64,000 bases of DNA, from assembly GCF_009915685.1 (NCBI RefSeq), contig NZ_JAABLP010000001.1; one strand, 5' to 3'. Source of the DNA: Pannonibacter tanglangensis (GTDB lineage Bacteria > Pseudomonadota > Alphaproteobacteria > Rhizobiales > Stappiaceae). Positions within the stretch are counted from its first letter, which is position 1. The number at the start of each line of letters is the position of its first letter. The notes under the pieces are model-generated. The model was not told the DNA's origin and searched no databases. It saw only the letters and a program-made list of their open reading frames with translations. This document shows, piece by piece, positions 30,986 through 39,286 of this stretch. Position numbers and translations under genes: made by a program.

Positions 30986-31582
30986 TCAGTGCGAGGCGGG
31001 AATGTGGGTTCCGGTGCCGACCGGACGGATCTCGGCCGCCATGCGCCCCTTGGGCCCCATGCCGAAGCGCACGAGCACGTCCTGGCCCGGGCGCAGCTCG
31101 GTGATCCCGAAGCGGCGGAGCGTCTCCATGTGGATGAAGATGTCCTCGGAGCCCTCGCCCTGGGTCAGGAAACCGAAGCCCTTGACCCGGTTGAACCACT
31201 TGACCGTTGCGCGCTCGAACCCCGTTTCGGGCACGACCTGCACATGGGTCCGGGACGGCGGGAGCTGCGAAGGATGCACGGCCGTCGATTCGTCCATCGA
31301 CAGGATGCGGAAGGCCTGGAGCCCGCGCGGCTTGTCGAGCACCTCGCACACCACCCGGGCGCCTTCATAGGCGGTCTGGAAGCCGTCGCGGCGCAGGCAC
31401 GTGACGTGAAGCAGGATGTCCGGCAGGCCGTTGTCGGGCACGATGAAACCGTAGCCCTTGGCGATGTCGAACCATTTGATGGTCCCCGCGACCTCGATCA
31501 GATCGACGGCGACATCATCCGCCATCGCCTCGATCAATCGGGGATCCTGTGCCGCTTTACCCCCCATCGTCAAACGCCCCAT
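30986..31582 (-). CDS. Double cold-shock-domain protein
   Basis: 198 residues containing two cold-shock domains. The first has AGTIKWFDIAKGYGFIVPD (~32-50), the second ATVKWFNRVKGFGFLTQG (~125-142) with DIFIHMETL. RNP1 (KGYGF/KGFGF) and RNP2 (DILLHV/DIFIHM) elements are present in both. A linker of about 30 residues joins them. It should bind single-stranded RNA or DNA in the cytoplasm, affecting translation or transcript structure. The two-domain form is common in alphaproteobacteria. An ATG at 31567 is an alternative start. Confidence 0.93.
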   Translation of the reverse strand: MGRLTMGGKAAQDPRLIEAMADDVAVDLIEVAGTIKWFDIAKGYGFIVPDNGLPDILLHVTCLRRDGFQTAYEGARVVCEVLDKPRGLQAFRILSMDESTAVHPSQLPPSRTHVQVVPETGFERATVKWFNRVKGFGFLTQGEGSEDIFIHMETLRRFGITELRPGQDVLVRFGMGPKGRMAAEIRPVGTGTHIPASH

Positions 31583-31721
31583 CCTTTACGCCGCCTCTCT
31601 CAGCTGGACGGTCGGTTTGCCGACTCACCGCCTCGCTGATTCCTAATAAAAGGATAACACCGGCAACCCCCTCCACCAGAGGATTTTGTTAACTAACCAC
31701 AGCTCGGTCTGTTGCGGCGCA

Positions 31722-32504
31722 TCAGCTCTCGCCAGAAAAAGCGGCAAATGTCGCAGCCAGCGGCGTTGCCATCAGGCAGCTGGCAAGATGATCCAGCGGC
31801 GTGGGGTCCCGATTTACGATCACGAGATCGGCCCCGGCCGCAACGGCGAGTTCCGGCAGGGTCGCCGCCGGGTGGACAGCCAGCGAGGACCCGAGCACCA
31901 GGAAGATGTCGGCCTGCCGGGCTGCTGCAACGGCGCGCGCCAGCTTGTCCTGCGGCATCGCCTCGCCGAAACTGACGACAGCGGCCTTGAGAAGACCGCC
32001 GCAGGCCGCGCAGCGCGGGCTTCGTCCGGCGGCCACCGCCTCCTGCTGCGCGGGTATCCCGGCCGGATGCCGGCAGTCGAGGCAATGGGCATAGGTGCCA
32101 TTGCCATGCAGCTCGATCAGGCTCCCGGCCGCCTGCCCGGCGCGCTGGTGCAGGCCGTCGATGTTCTGCGTCACCACCAGCCCGATGCGCCCTTCCCCGG
32201 TCAGCCGCGCCAGCGCCCGGTGCGCCGCGTTCGGCGCCGCCGCCGTGAACTCGGCGTGAAACTGGAAGCGGCGGCGCCAGTCTTCCAGCCGCGCCGCCTT
32301 GTCTGTCACGAAGGCCTGGTATTGAATGGGGGCGTGGGTGGACCATATGCCTCCCGGCGACCGGTAATCGGGAATGCCCGACTCCGTGGACAGGCCCGCA
32401 CCGGTCAGCACCACCACGCGCCCGTTCAGGGCAAACAGGTCGGCCAGCATGGCGCTGGCTTCCTTCACATCCTCGATTCGCCCCGCGCCGGATCGGCTTG
32501 TCAT
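31722..32504 (-). CDS. cobB: SIR2-family NAD-dependent protein deacylase
   Basis: 260 residues. The sirtuin motifs are complete: GAGLSTESGIPDYRSPGG, VVTQNIDGLHQRAG with catalytic His in ELHGNG, two CxxC zinc pairs (CLDC and CAAC), VSFGEAMP, and LGSSLAVHPAATL. The extension of the first motif and length fit the CobB group. It removes acyl groups from lysines at the cost of NAD. The start at 32504 is chosen as first ATG before the conserved core; the ribosome-binding site is weak. Divergent from the glyoxalase gene. Confidence 0.9.
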   Translation of the reverse strand: MTSRSGAGRIEDVKEASAMLADLFALNGRVVVLTGAGLSTESGIPDYRSPGGIWSTHAPIQYQAFVTDKAARLEDWRRRFQFHAEFTAAAPNAAHRALARLTGEGRIGLVVTQNIDGLHQRAGQAAGSLIELHGNGTYAHCLDCRHPAGIPAQQEAVAAGRSPRCAACGGLLKAAVVSFGEAMPQDKLARAVAAARQADIFLVLGSSLAVHPAATLPELAVAAGADLVIVNRDPTPLDHLASCLMATPLAATFAAFSGES

Positions 32505-32594
32505 GGGTCTGCGGCCCTGTCCGTCTGTCGATGGGGCAGTTTCCGCCGTCCTGGCCCGACGATGCAAGCCCCGGCGCCAGCCCGGAAAGACAAG

Positions 32595-33035
32595 ATGCGC
32601 TATCTGCACACGATGGTCCGCGTGACCAATGTCGATGAATCGCTTGATTTCTATTGCAACAAGATGGGCATGACCGAAGTGCGCCGCATGGAGCACCAGG
32701 CAGGCCGCTTCACGCTGATCTTCCTTGCGGCCCGCGAGGACATCGAGAGCGGCCGCGCCCACGCCGCACCGCTGCTGGAGCTCACCTACAACTGGGATCC
32801 GGAGACCTACACGGGTGGCCGCAACTTCGGCCACCTCGCCTATGAGGTCGACGACATCTATGCCTTCTGCGCCGACCTGATGGCCAAGGGCGTGACCATC
32901 AACCGCCCGCCGCGCGACGGTCGCATGGCCTTCGTGAAGTCCCCGGACGGCATCTCCATCGAGCTGCTGCAGAAGGGCGAAGCCAAGGCACCGGCCGAGC
33001 CCTGGGCGTCGATGCCCAACACCGGCACCTGGTAA
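32595..33035 (+). CDS. gloA: Lactoylglutathione lyase (glyoxalase I)
   Basis: 146 residues. MRYLHTMVRVTNVDESLDFY starts the VOC fold, with LELTYNWDPETYTGGRNFGHLAYEVDDIY carrying the metal ligands Glu and His and SPDGISIELLQKG the C-terminal Glu. It isomerises the methylglyoxal-glutathione hemithioacetal to lactoylglutathione in the cytoplasm. GGAAAG lies 6 bases before the ATG. A 15-bp perfect hairpin follows the gene. Well matched to GloA in length and sequence. Confidence 0.93.
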   Translation: MRYLHTMVRVTNVDESLDFYCNKMGMTEVRRMEHQAGRFTLIFLAAREDIESGRAHAAPLLELTYNWDPETYTGGRNFGHLAYEVDDIYAFCADLMAKGVTINRPPRDGRMAFVKSPDGISIELLQKGEAKAPAEPWASMPNTGTW

Positions 33036-33045
33036 ACCGACGAGA

Positions 33046-33081
33046 CGCGGTCCGGCCGGAGGGTCATCCGGCCGGACCGCG
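33046..33081 (+). terminator. Strong hairpin after gloA
   Basis: A perfect 15-bp GC-rich stem (33046-33060 with 33067-33081) around a 6-nt loop starts 11 bases after the gloA stop and is followed by AATTTCTGC. The T-run is short, so it may work as a terminator or as a 3' stabiliser. Confidence 0.6.
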
Positions 33082-33164
33082 AATTTCTGCGGGCTCTGAG
33101 GGGCCCGTGATGGATCTTCCGCGGGGCCGTCATCCAGCCTGTGGAAAACCATGCAAGATCCCTC

Positions 33165-33193
33165 TTGCGAGCTCCGCGCAATCTGCCTATAAG
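33165..33193 (+). promoter_or_regulatory. Sigma-70 promoter of tRNA-Glu
   Basis: TTGCGA (33165-33170) and TATAAG (33188-33193) are separated by 17 bases and lie about 42 bases before the mature tRNA-Glu, the usual geometry for a tRNA promoter. Confidence 0.75.
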
Positions 33194-33234
33194 CCTCCTC
33201 ACACGACGCGGCCCACACGGGCCGCACCGAGTAA

Positions 33235-33309
33235 GCGCCCATCGTCTAGCGGTCAGGACGTCGCCCTTTCACGGCGAAAACAGGGGTTCGATTCCCCTTG
33301 GGCGTACCA
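33235..33309 (+). tRNA. tRNA-Glu (anticodon TTC)
   Basis: 75-nt gene with encoded CCA. Acceptor GCGCCCA/TGGGCGT, short D arm (GTC...GAC), anticodon loop CTTTCAC giving TTC, and T arm GGGGTTCGATTCCCC. Canonical for tRNA-Glu. Confidence 0.94.
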
Positions 33310-33648
33310 CTCGCTCCCCGGCAGAGCCGGTTGCCTCCCAAACCAAAAGTCAAGTTTCAGCAAGCTGTTAGATCAGCGTGTTGATGTTGCGCTGCATCTG
33401 GTCTCGTCACGCCCGAGACGGTGCGGAGGGGACGGCGCGGGTCGTCTGGTCAGTGCTGCCCCGACTTTCGCGTCGCAGCGCGGGGTCCGGCGAGGAGGAC
33501 GCAGAGGAGAACGGGTCGCCCCGGTCCGTGCCAGTCCCCTGGCCGCAACGGCAGCCGCGCCAGCGTGCCGGCATCGCCTGTACCGGGCATGCGTCCGGAC
33601 CAGCTCTCCAGTCCGTCTCCGTCCGGGCGGGCCCGCTCTCGCGGACGA
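33310..33648. other. 339-bp gap between tRNA-Glu and hpaR
   Basis: GC-rich interval with no supported gene. I saw no integrase, no partial tRNA copy and no repeat, so there is no sign that the tRNA served as an attachment site. Confidence 0.5.
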
Positions 33649-34152
33649 TCAGTCTTCCGGTGGGGCTTCGGGCTGGCCCAGGTGCCCGATCAGCCGTTCG
33701 AGCCGATCCATGAGCTCATCCAGCTCCGGGCCGCCGCAGCGGTCCTCGAGCATGCGATAGATGGCCGCGCTTTCCGGGCTGATGCGGTCGATGAGCGCAA
33801 GCCCCTCGGGCGCGATCCGCACCAGCGTGCGGCGCCCGTCTTCCGTGTCCTTGCGCAGCAGGATCAGGCCGCGCCGCTCGAGCAACCGGATCATCCGGGT
33901 CAGGCTCGGCGCGAGAATCAGGGCGCGGGCCGCCAGCTGGGTTGCATCCAGCTCGCCGTCTTCCGCCAGCACGCGCATCACCCGCCACTGTTGCTCCGTC
34001 AGGTCGTGACGGGTCAGCATGGGCCGGAAATGGGCCATGACGCTTTCCCGCGCGCGCAGCAAGGCGATCGGGAGTGAACGGCGTGTTGCCCTGAGGTGGC
34101 CTGCGGCGCCTGTCCGCGACCCGTCGTCGTCTGTGCTTCCGTCCGGATTCAT
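33649..34152 (-). CDS. hpaR: MarR-family regulator HpaR of homoprotocatechuate degradation
   Basis: 167 residues with the MarR winged helix (TEQQWRVMRVLAEDGELDATQLAARALILAPSLTRMIRLLERRGLI, then RKDTEDGRRTLVRIAPEG). RRSLPIALLRARESVMAHFRPML is the typical N-terminal block of HpaR. It is divergent from hpaFEDGH with a perfect palindrome between them, and should repress these genes until an aromatic ligand binds. GAGGG precedes the ATG at 34152; the frame extends upstream but those residues are not conserved in type. Confidence 0.92.
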   Translation of the reverse strand: MNPDGSTDDDGSRTGAAGHLRATRRSLPIALLRARESVMAHFRPMLTRHDLTEQQWRVMRVLAEDGELDATQLAARALILAPSLTRMIRLLERRGLILLRKDTEDGRRTLVRIAPEGLALIDRISPESAAIYRMLEDRCGGPELDELMDRLERLIGHLGQPEAPPED

Positions 34153-34254
34153 CAAGCCCTCTCGGCGGTTTGCCTTGTCCTTCGGACGCCGCGCGTCCGT
34201 CTCTCCTTGCGCGTCTCCCTGCCTATAAATCATTTGACGCCCCGGCGGATCTAT

Positions 34255-34270
34255 ATTTAACATGTTAAAT
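34255..34270. promoter_or_regulatory. Perfect 16-bp palindrome, likely HpaR operator
   Basis: ATTTAACATGTTAAAT is fully self-complementary and sits 20 bases before hpaF in the hpaR-hpaF gap. A TTGACG (34234-34239) lies 16-17 bases upstream of the TTTAAC part, so the palindrome would cover the -10 region of the hpaF promoter. MarR proteins bind such palindromes, which fits repression. Confidence 0.7.
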
Positions 34271-34289
34271 ACCAACAGGGATAACGCGC

Positions 34290-34691
34290 ATGCCTCACCT
34301 CATCCTGCAGTACGGCGGCCCCGTTCCGGCGGCCGTCGACATGACGGCGGCCTGTCAGGCCCTCCATGCCGCCATGCTGGCCACCGGCCTGTTCGAGCTG
34401 GGGGCGATCCGTGTGCGGGCGCTGAAGGCGGATGCGGCGGCGATCGGTGACCTGCTGCCGGAGAATGCCTTCGTCGACCTCGTGCTGCGGATCGGTGTCG
34501 GGCGCAGCGCGGAGGAGAAGACGGCTGCCGGCGAGGCGATCTTCGCCGCGGCAGCCGCGGTCTTCTCCCCGCTTCTCAGCGGGGCCCACTTCGCCCTGTC
34601 CCTGGAGATTGTCGAGATCGATCCGGCCCTGAGCTGGAAGAGAAACACCATGCACCCGCGGCTGCGGACTGCCGGGAAGGAGCGTCCATGA
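34290..34691 (+). CDS. hpaF: 5-carboxymethyl-2-hydroxymuconate isomerase HpaF
   Basis: 133 residues of the tautomerase superfamily CHMI group. The N-terminal proline after Met (MPHLILQYG) is the catalytic base. LVLRIGVGRSAEEKTAAGE and LSLEIVEIDPALSWKRNTMH match HpaF. It isomerises 5-carboxymethyl-2-hydroxymuconate in the homoprotocatechuate meta-cleavage route. First gene of the operon; its stop overlaps hpaE by 4 bp (ATGA), so translation is coupled. Confidence 0.92.
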   Translation: MPHLILQYGGPVPAAVDMTAACQALHAAMLATGLFELGAIRVRALKADAAAIGDLLPENAFVDLVLRIGVGRSAEEKTAAGEAIFAAAAAVFSPLLSGAHFALSLEIVEIDPALSWKRNTMHPRLRTAGKERP

Positions 34692-36208
34692 GTGACCTGC
34701 AACAGAACCTTGCGCGCGCCGAGGGGTATCTTGCCCGCTTTGCCCGCGATGGCGTGCTGAACCACATCGGCGGCGTCTCGGTCGCAGCCGACAGCGGCGA
34801 GACCTTCGAGACCCGCTCTCCGGCCGATGGCCGGCTGCTGGCCAAGGTCGCCAGGGGCGGTGCCTCCGACATCGACAAGGCAGCCAGGGCGGCCAAGGCG
34901 GCGTTCAGGAGCTGGGCTGCCCTCTCCGGCGCCGACCGGCGCAAGATCCTGCACAAGATCGCCGACGGCATCGTTGCCCGCGCCGACGAGATTGCCTTCA
35001 CCGAATGCATGGACACCGGCCAGGCGCTGCGCTTCATGTCGAAGGCAGCGCTGCGCGGAGCGGAAAACTTCCGCTTCTATGCCGACAAGGCGCCGGAAGC
35101 CCGCGACGGCCAGTCGATCCAGGCGCCGGGACAGGTGAACATCACCACCCGCCATCCGATCGGACCGGTCGGCGTCATCACGCCGTGGAACACGCCCTTC
35201 ATGCTGTCGACATGGAAGATCGCGCCGGCGCTCGCTGCCGGGTGCACCGTCGTCCACAAGCCGGCCGAATTCTCGCCGCTGACCGCGCGTCTGCTGGTCG
35301 AGATCGCCGAGGAGGCCGGCCTGCCGAAGGGCGTCTGGAACCTCGTCAACGGCTTCGGCGAGGACGCCGGCAAGGCGCTCACCATGCACCCGGACATCAA
35401 GGCCATCGCCTTTGTCGGTGAAAGCCGCACCGGCTCGATGATCATGCGCCAGGGCTCCGACACGCTGAAGCGCGTCCATTTCGAGCTTGGCGGCAAGAAC
35501 CCGGTCGTCGTCTTTGCCGATGCCGACCTGGAGCGGGCAGCGGATGCCGCCGTCTTCATGATCTATTCGCTGAACGGCGAGCGCTGCACCTCCTCGTCCC
35601 GCCTCCTGGTGGAAGAGAGCATCCATGACGCCTTCGTCGCCAGGGTTGCCGAGAAGGCTGCCCGCATCAAGGTCGGCCACCCGCTCGATCCGCAGACGGT
35701 CATCGGCCCGCTGATCCACGAGGTGCACGAGAAGAAGGTTCTGTCCTACTTCGACATCGCCCGTGAAGACGGGGCCACCCTTGCCGTCGGCGGCCAGAAG
35801 CTCGGCGGCGAGTTCGCCGGCGGGCATTATGTTGCCCCCACCCTCTTCACCGGTGCCACCCAGTCCATGCGCATCGCGCAGGAGGAAATCTTCGGCCCGG
35901 TCCTGACCGCGATCCCGTTCAGGACCGAAGAGGAAGCCCTCGCGATTGCCAATGACGTCGAATACGGCCTCACCGGCTACATCTGGACCAATGACGTCAC
36001 CCGCGCCTTCCGTTTCTCGGAGGGCCTGGAGGCGGGCATGATCTGGGTGAACTCGGAGAACGTCCGCCATCTGCCCACGCCCTTCGGTGGCGTCAAGAAC
36101 TCCGGCATCGGCCGCGACGGCGGCGACTGGTCCTTCGATTTCTACATGGAAACCAAGAACATCGCCTTTGCCACAGTGGCCCATGCCATCCCCAAACTCG
36201 GCGGCTGA
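34688..36208 (+). CDS. hpaE: 5-carboxymethyl-2-hydroxymuconate semialdehyde dehydrogenase HpaE
   Basis: 506-residue aldehyde dehydrogenase. ITPWNTPFMLSTWKIAPALAAG, the catalytic Glu in HFELGGKNPVVVF, the catalytic Cys in LNGERCTSSSRLL, and EEIFGPVLTAIPF are present. NGERCTSSSR and the context identify HpaE, which oxidises the ring-cleavage semialdehyde with NAD. Second gene of the operon, overlapping hpaF and 51 bp before hpaD. Length is standard. Confidence 0.94.
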   Translation: MSDLQQNLARAEGYLARFARDGVLNHIGGVSVAADSGETFETRSPADGRLLAKVARGGASDIDKAARAAKAAFRSWAALSGADRRKILHKIADGIVARADEIAFTECMDTGQALRFMSKAALRGAENFRFYADKAPEARDGQSIQAPGQVNITTRHPIGPVGVITPWNTPFMLSTWKIAPALAAGCTVVHKPAEFSPLTARLLVEIAEEAGLPKGVWNLVNGFGEDAGKALTMHPDIKAIAFVGESRTGSMIMRQGSDTLKRVHFELGGKNPVVVFADADLERAADAAVFMIYSLNGERCTSSSRLLVEESIHDAFVARVAEKAARIKVGHPLDPQTVIGPLIHEVHEKKVLSYFDIAREDGATLAVGGQKLGGEFAGGHYVAPTLFTGATQSMRIAQEEIFGPVLTAIPFRTEEEALAIANDVEYGLTGYIWTNDVTRAFRFSEGLEAGMIWVNSENVRHLPTPFGGVKNSGIGRDGGDWSFDFYMETKNIAFATVAHAIPKLGG

Positions 36209-36259
36209 CCCCGCTTACGCCCTGAACAGAACAGTCCGGACTGCCTCCGGGAGGACCCG

Positions 36260-37240
36260 ATGCCCATTCCTGCGCCCAACCTGTACCCGCCCTTCAACAT
36301 CGTGCGGCTCAGCCATGTGGAATTCACCGTTCGTGACCTTGCTGCCTCGCGTGCCTTCTATGTCGACACGCTCGGCCTGCAGGTGACCGACGAGACCGAC
36401 AGCGAGATCTACCTGCGCGCCCTGGAAGAGCGCGGCCACCACTGCATCATCCTGAAGAAGGGCGAGAGCGCGCGCGCCAACGTGCTGGGCTTCAAGCTCT
36501 TTGACGAGGATGACCTTGCCAGGGCCGAGCGCTTCTTCAAGGCCAGGGGGTTGCCGGTGGAGTGGGTCGAGCGGCCCTACCAGTCGCGCACGCTGCGCAC
36601 GCAGGATCCGCACGGCATTCCGCTGGAATTCTACACCCGCATGGACCGGCTGCCGCCGATCCATCAGCAGTACGCCCTCTACAAGGGCGTGAAGCCGCTG
36701 CGCATCGACCACTTCAACTGCTTCAGCCCGAGCGTGGACGAGAGCGTTGCCTTCTACAACGAGATCGGCTTCCGGGTGACGGAATACACCGAGGACGAGG
36801 TCTCGAAGAAGCTCTGGGCCGCCTGGACACACCGCAAGGGCGGCGTGCATGACATCGCCTTCACCAACGGCCGGGGTCCGCGCCTGCACCACACCGCCTT
36901 CTGGGTGCCGACGCCGCTCAACATCATCGACCTGCTCGACCTGATGGCCACCACCGGCTATCTCGCCAACATCGAGCGCGGCCCGGGCCGGCATGGCATT
37001 TCCAACGCCTTCTTCCTCTACATCCGCGACCCGGATGGCCACCGCATCGAGATCTATTGCTCCGACTACCAGACGGTCGATCCGGACCTGGAGCCGATCA
37101 AGTGGGACCTGAAGGACCCGCAGCGCCAGACGCTCTGGGGGGCGCCCGCGCCGAAGTCCTGGTTCGAGGAAGGCAGCCTCTTTGCCGGCGTCGAGCCCGT
37201 TGCCGCCACGCTGGACGCCCAGCCGATCGTGGCCCCGTGA
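36260..37240 (+). CDS. hpaD: 3,4-dihydroxyphenylacetate 2,3-dioxygenase HpaD (type I extradiol)
   Basis: 326 residues with two VOC domains. The metal ligands are visible as His in LRIDHFNCF, His in RLHHTAFWV and Glu in HRIEIYCSDY. This is the Brevibacterium/Arthrobacter-like type I homoprotocatechuate dioxygenase, not the unrelated type III enzyme (HpaD/HpcB) of enterobacteria. It opens the ring of 3,4-dihydroxyphenylacetate with O2 and Fe(II) or Mn(II). Third gene of the operon, 12 bp before hpaG. Confidence 0.93.
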   Translation: MPIPAPNLYPPFNIVRLSHVEFTVRDLAASRAFYVDTLGLQVTDETDSEIYLRALEERGHHCIILKKGESARANVLGFKLFDEDDLARAERFFKARGLPVEWVERPYQSRTLRTQDPHGIPLEFYTRMDRLPPIHQQYALYKGVKPLRIDHFNCFSPSVDESVAFYNEIGFRVTEYTEDEVSKKLWAAWTHRKGGVHDIAFTNGRGPRLHHTAFWVPTPLNIIDLLDLMATTGYLANIERGPGRHGISNAFFLYIRDPDGHRIEIYCSDYQTVDPDLEPIKWDLKDPQRQTLWGAPAPKSWFEEGSLFAGVEPVAATLDAQPIVAP

Positions 37241-37252
37241 GGAGATGACGCC

Positions 37253-38137
37253 ATGACCATCGCCCTGCCCTCTCCCCGCCTCGTCGGCTTTCACAAGGAT
37301 GGCCAGCGCCGCTACGGTCTGGTCAACGGCGATGGTGTCGTCGACCTCAGCGCCCGGTTCGGGGCCCGCTGGCCGACCCTCAGCCGTGTGCTCGCCGACG
37401 GCGCGCTGTCCCGGCTGGTTGACGAAGCAGCCGGCCTGCCGGCGGACCTGGCTCTCGACGATCTCAGCTTCGACCTCCCCGTCACCGACGCAGACAAGTA
37501 CATCTGCGTCGGCGTCAACTTCCCCGACCGCAACGAGGAGTACAAGGACGGCCAGGCCGCACCGTCGAATCCGTCCCTGTTCGTGCGCTTCTCCTCGTCC
37601 TTCACCGGCCACACCGCGCCGCTGATCCGCCCGCTGGAATCGCATCAGCTCGACTACGAGGGCGAGATCGTCATCGTCATCGGCAAGCCGGGCCGCCGGA
37701 TCGCCGAGAGGGATGCCCTGTCCCACATCGCCGGCCTCAGCCTTGCCAACGAAGGCACGCTGCGCGACTGGGTCCGCCACGCCAAGTTCAACGTGACGCA
37801 GGGCAAGAACTTCGACCGCTCCGGGTCGCTTGGCCCCTGGTTCGTGCCCTTCACCAGCGAGGCGCAGATTGCCGACATCGCGCTGGAAACCCGGGTGAAC
37901 GGCGAGCTGCGCCAGTCGGACCGCACCAGCCGCATGATCTTCTCCTTCCGCAAGATCATCGCCTACATCTCGACTTTCGCCACGCTGCTGCCGGGCGATG
38001 TCATCCTGACCGGGACGCCGACCGGCGCCGGCGCGCGTTTCGATCCGCCGATCTGGCTGAAGCCGGGCGATGTCATCGAGGTCAGCGCGGACGGGCTCGG
38101 AACCCTGACCAACCCTGTTGCCGACGAGGTGATCTGA
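37253..38137 (+). CDS. hpaG: Fumarylacetoacetate hydrolase family, HpaG-type decarboxylase/isomerase
   Basis: 294 residues. The FAH catalytic core is seen as YICVGVNFPDRNEEY, LDYEGEIVIVIGKPGRRI (metal Glu), SLANEGTLRDWVRHAKFNVTQGKNFDRSGSLGPW, and PGDVILTGTPTGAGA. By position it should do the 5-oxo-pent-3-ene-1,2,5-tricarboxylate decarboxylation/isomerisation step. It is a single-domain protein, whereas enterobacterial HpaG is a fused two-domain one, so one protein would have to do both steps or a second one lies elsewhere. The stop shares a base with the hpaH start (TGATG). Confidence 0.87.
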   Translation: MTIALPSPRLVGFHKDGQRRYGLVNGDGVVDLSARFGARWPTLSRVLADGALSRLVDEAAGLPADLALDDLSFDLPVTDADKYICVGVNFPDRNEEYKDGQAAPSNPSLFVRFSSSFTGHTAPLIRPLESHQLDYEGEIVIVIGKPGRRIAERDALSHIAGLSLANEGTLRDWVRHAKFNVTQGKNFDRSGSLGPWFVPFTSEAQIADIALETRVNGELRQSDRTSRMIFSFRKIIAYISTFATLLPGDVILTGTPTGAGARFDPPIWLKPGDVIEVSADGLGTLTNPVADEVI

Positions 38138-38940
38138 TGCTGAGTGCCGCCGAAATCGACGCCGCCGCCGCCGCCCTCGATGAGGCCGAGCGGACCCGGG
38201 TGCAGACCGGGCTCCTGTCCCTGAAGCACCCCGGCATGACCATGGATGACGCCTACGCGGTCCAGGCCGCCTGGGTGAAACGCAAGCTGGCGGCCGGGCG
38301 CAAGGTGACCGGCTGGAAGATCGGCCTCACCTCCAAGGCGATGCAATATGCGCTCAACATCGACATCCCGGATTCGGGCGTGCTGTTCGACGACATGGCC
38401 TTCGAGGACGGCTCGGTCATCCCCGAGGACCGTTTCATCCAGCCGCGCATCGAGGCGGAGATCGCCTTCATCCTGAAGGCCCCGCTGAAGGGACCGGATG
38501 TCACCGTCTTCGACGTGCTGAACGCGACCGACTACATCACGCCCTCGCTGGAAATTCTCGACACGCGCATCGTCCGGGTCGATCCTCAGACGAAGCAGAC
38601 CCGCACCATCGTCGACACGATTTCCGACAACGCCGCCAATGCCGGCTACGTGCTGGGTGGCCGGCCGATGCGGCCCGATGCGGTCGACATGCGCTGGATG
38701 GGGGCGATCGTCTCGCGGAATGGCGAGGTCGAGGAAACCGGCCTCGGTGCCGGCGTTCTCAACAACCCGGCCCGCGGCATCGCGTGGCTTGCCAACCGTC
38801 TGGCCCAGTATGGCATGGGCCTGTCGGCAGGAGAGGTGGTGCTGGCCGGATCCTTCATCCGTCCGGTCGAGGCCCCGCACGGCGCGTCGATCCATGCCGA
38901 CTTCGGACCGTTTGGCAGCGTGAGTTGCCATTTCCGCTGA
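38137..38940 (+). CDS. hpaH: 2-oxo-hepta-3-ene-1,7-dioate hydratase HpaH
   Basis: 267 residues of the hydratase/decarboxylase family related to MhpD. VTGWKIGLTSKAMQ, DSGVLFDDMAF, PRIEAEIAFILKAPL (metal Glu residues) and LGAGVLNNPARGIAWLANRL are characteristic. It hydrates 2-oxohepta-3-ene-1,7-dioate before aldol cleavage. Last gene of the operon. The next expected genes, hpaI (aldolase) and hpaBC (4-hydroxyphenylacetate hydroxylase), do not follow. Confidence 0.93.
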   Translation: MLSAAEIDAAAAALDEAERTRVQTGLLSLKHPGMTMDDAYAVQAAWVKRKLAAGRKVTGWKIGLTSKAMQYALNIDIPDSGVLFDDMAFEDGSVIPEDRFIQPRIEAEIAFILKAPLKGPDVTVFDVLNATDYITPSLEILDTRIVRVDPQTKQTRTIVDTISDNAANAGYVLGGRPMRPDAVDMRWMGAIVSRNGEVEETGLGAGVLNNPARGIAWLANRLAQYGMGLSAGEVVLAGSFIRPVEAPHGASIHADFGPFGSVSCHFR

Positions 38941-38974
38941 AAAGCCGCGCCTTGTGATGTGCGCGACGGACAGG

Positions 38975-39002
38975 CCGTATCATCTGACCGATGATGCGGC
39001 CT
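38975..39002. repeat. 28-bp direct repeat, copy 1
   Basis: Identical over 28 bases to 39259-39286. Its core ATCATC-TGACC-GATGAT is an inverted repeat, so each copy could be an operator or a hairpin. Confidence 0.92.
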
Positions 39003-39027
39003 GTGACTGCTGACAAACCTACTCACA

Positions 39028-39217
39028 GTCATCCCGGCCCAGCTGAGCGTGAGCGAAGCGCCGAGCCGGGATCCAGATATCAGCCGCGCGAAGCGCGACA
39101 CACCTGCCGGTCGCAAGACGTATCGAGTTGACTTGGTTTTGGGCTCGCTTGCGCTCGCACAGACGTCCTGGATTCCGGATCTGCGGTTCGCTGAACGCTC
39201 ACCTTGTCCGGAATGAC
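39028..39217. mobile_element. MITE-like intergenic element, 190 bp, inverted termini
   Basis: Begins GTCATCCCGG and ends CCGGAATGAC; several further blocks inside the ends are also complementary (for example TGAGCG near the left end and CGCTCA near the right). It has no coding potential. It resembles the palindromic intergenic repeats common in Rhizobiales; a shorter hairpin with the same GTCATCCCGGCC start occurs at 49173. Confidence 0.6.
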
Positions 39218-39258
39218 GGCAAACTTTCGAAACTCCGAAATGTGTCAGTCGTCTGAGA

Positions 39259-39286
39259 CCGTATCATCTGACCGATGATGCGGCCT
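39259..39286. repeat. 28-bp direct repeat, copy 2
   Basis: Second perfect copy, ending 78 bp before the caspase-like gene start. Confidence 0.92.

Noticed and set aside
33235..33648. tRNA-Glu as an integration site for a mobile element
   Set aside because: No integrase, no duplicated tRNA 3' end, and the next genes are a normal catabolic operon.
34152..34275. Longer HpaR starting at 34275
   Set aside because: It would run over the palindrome that looks like its own operator, and the extra residues are unlike HpaR proteins.
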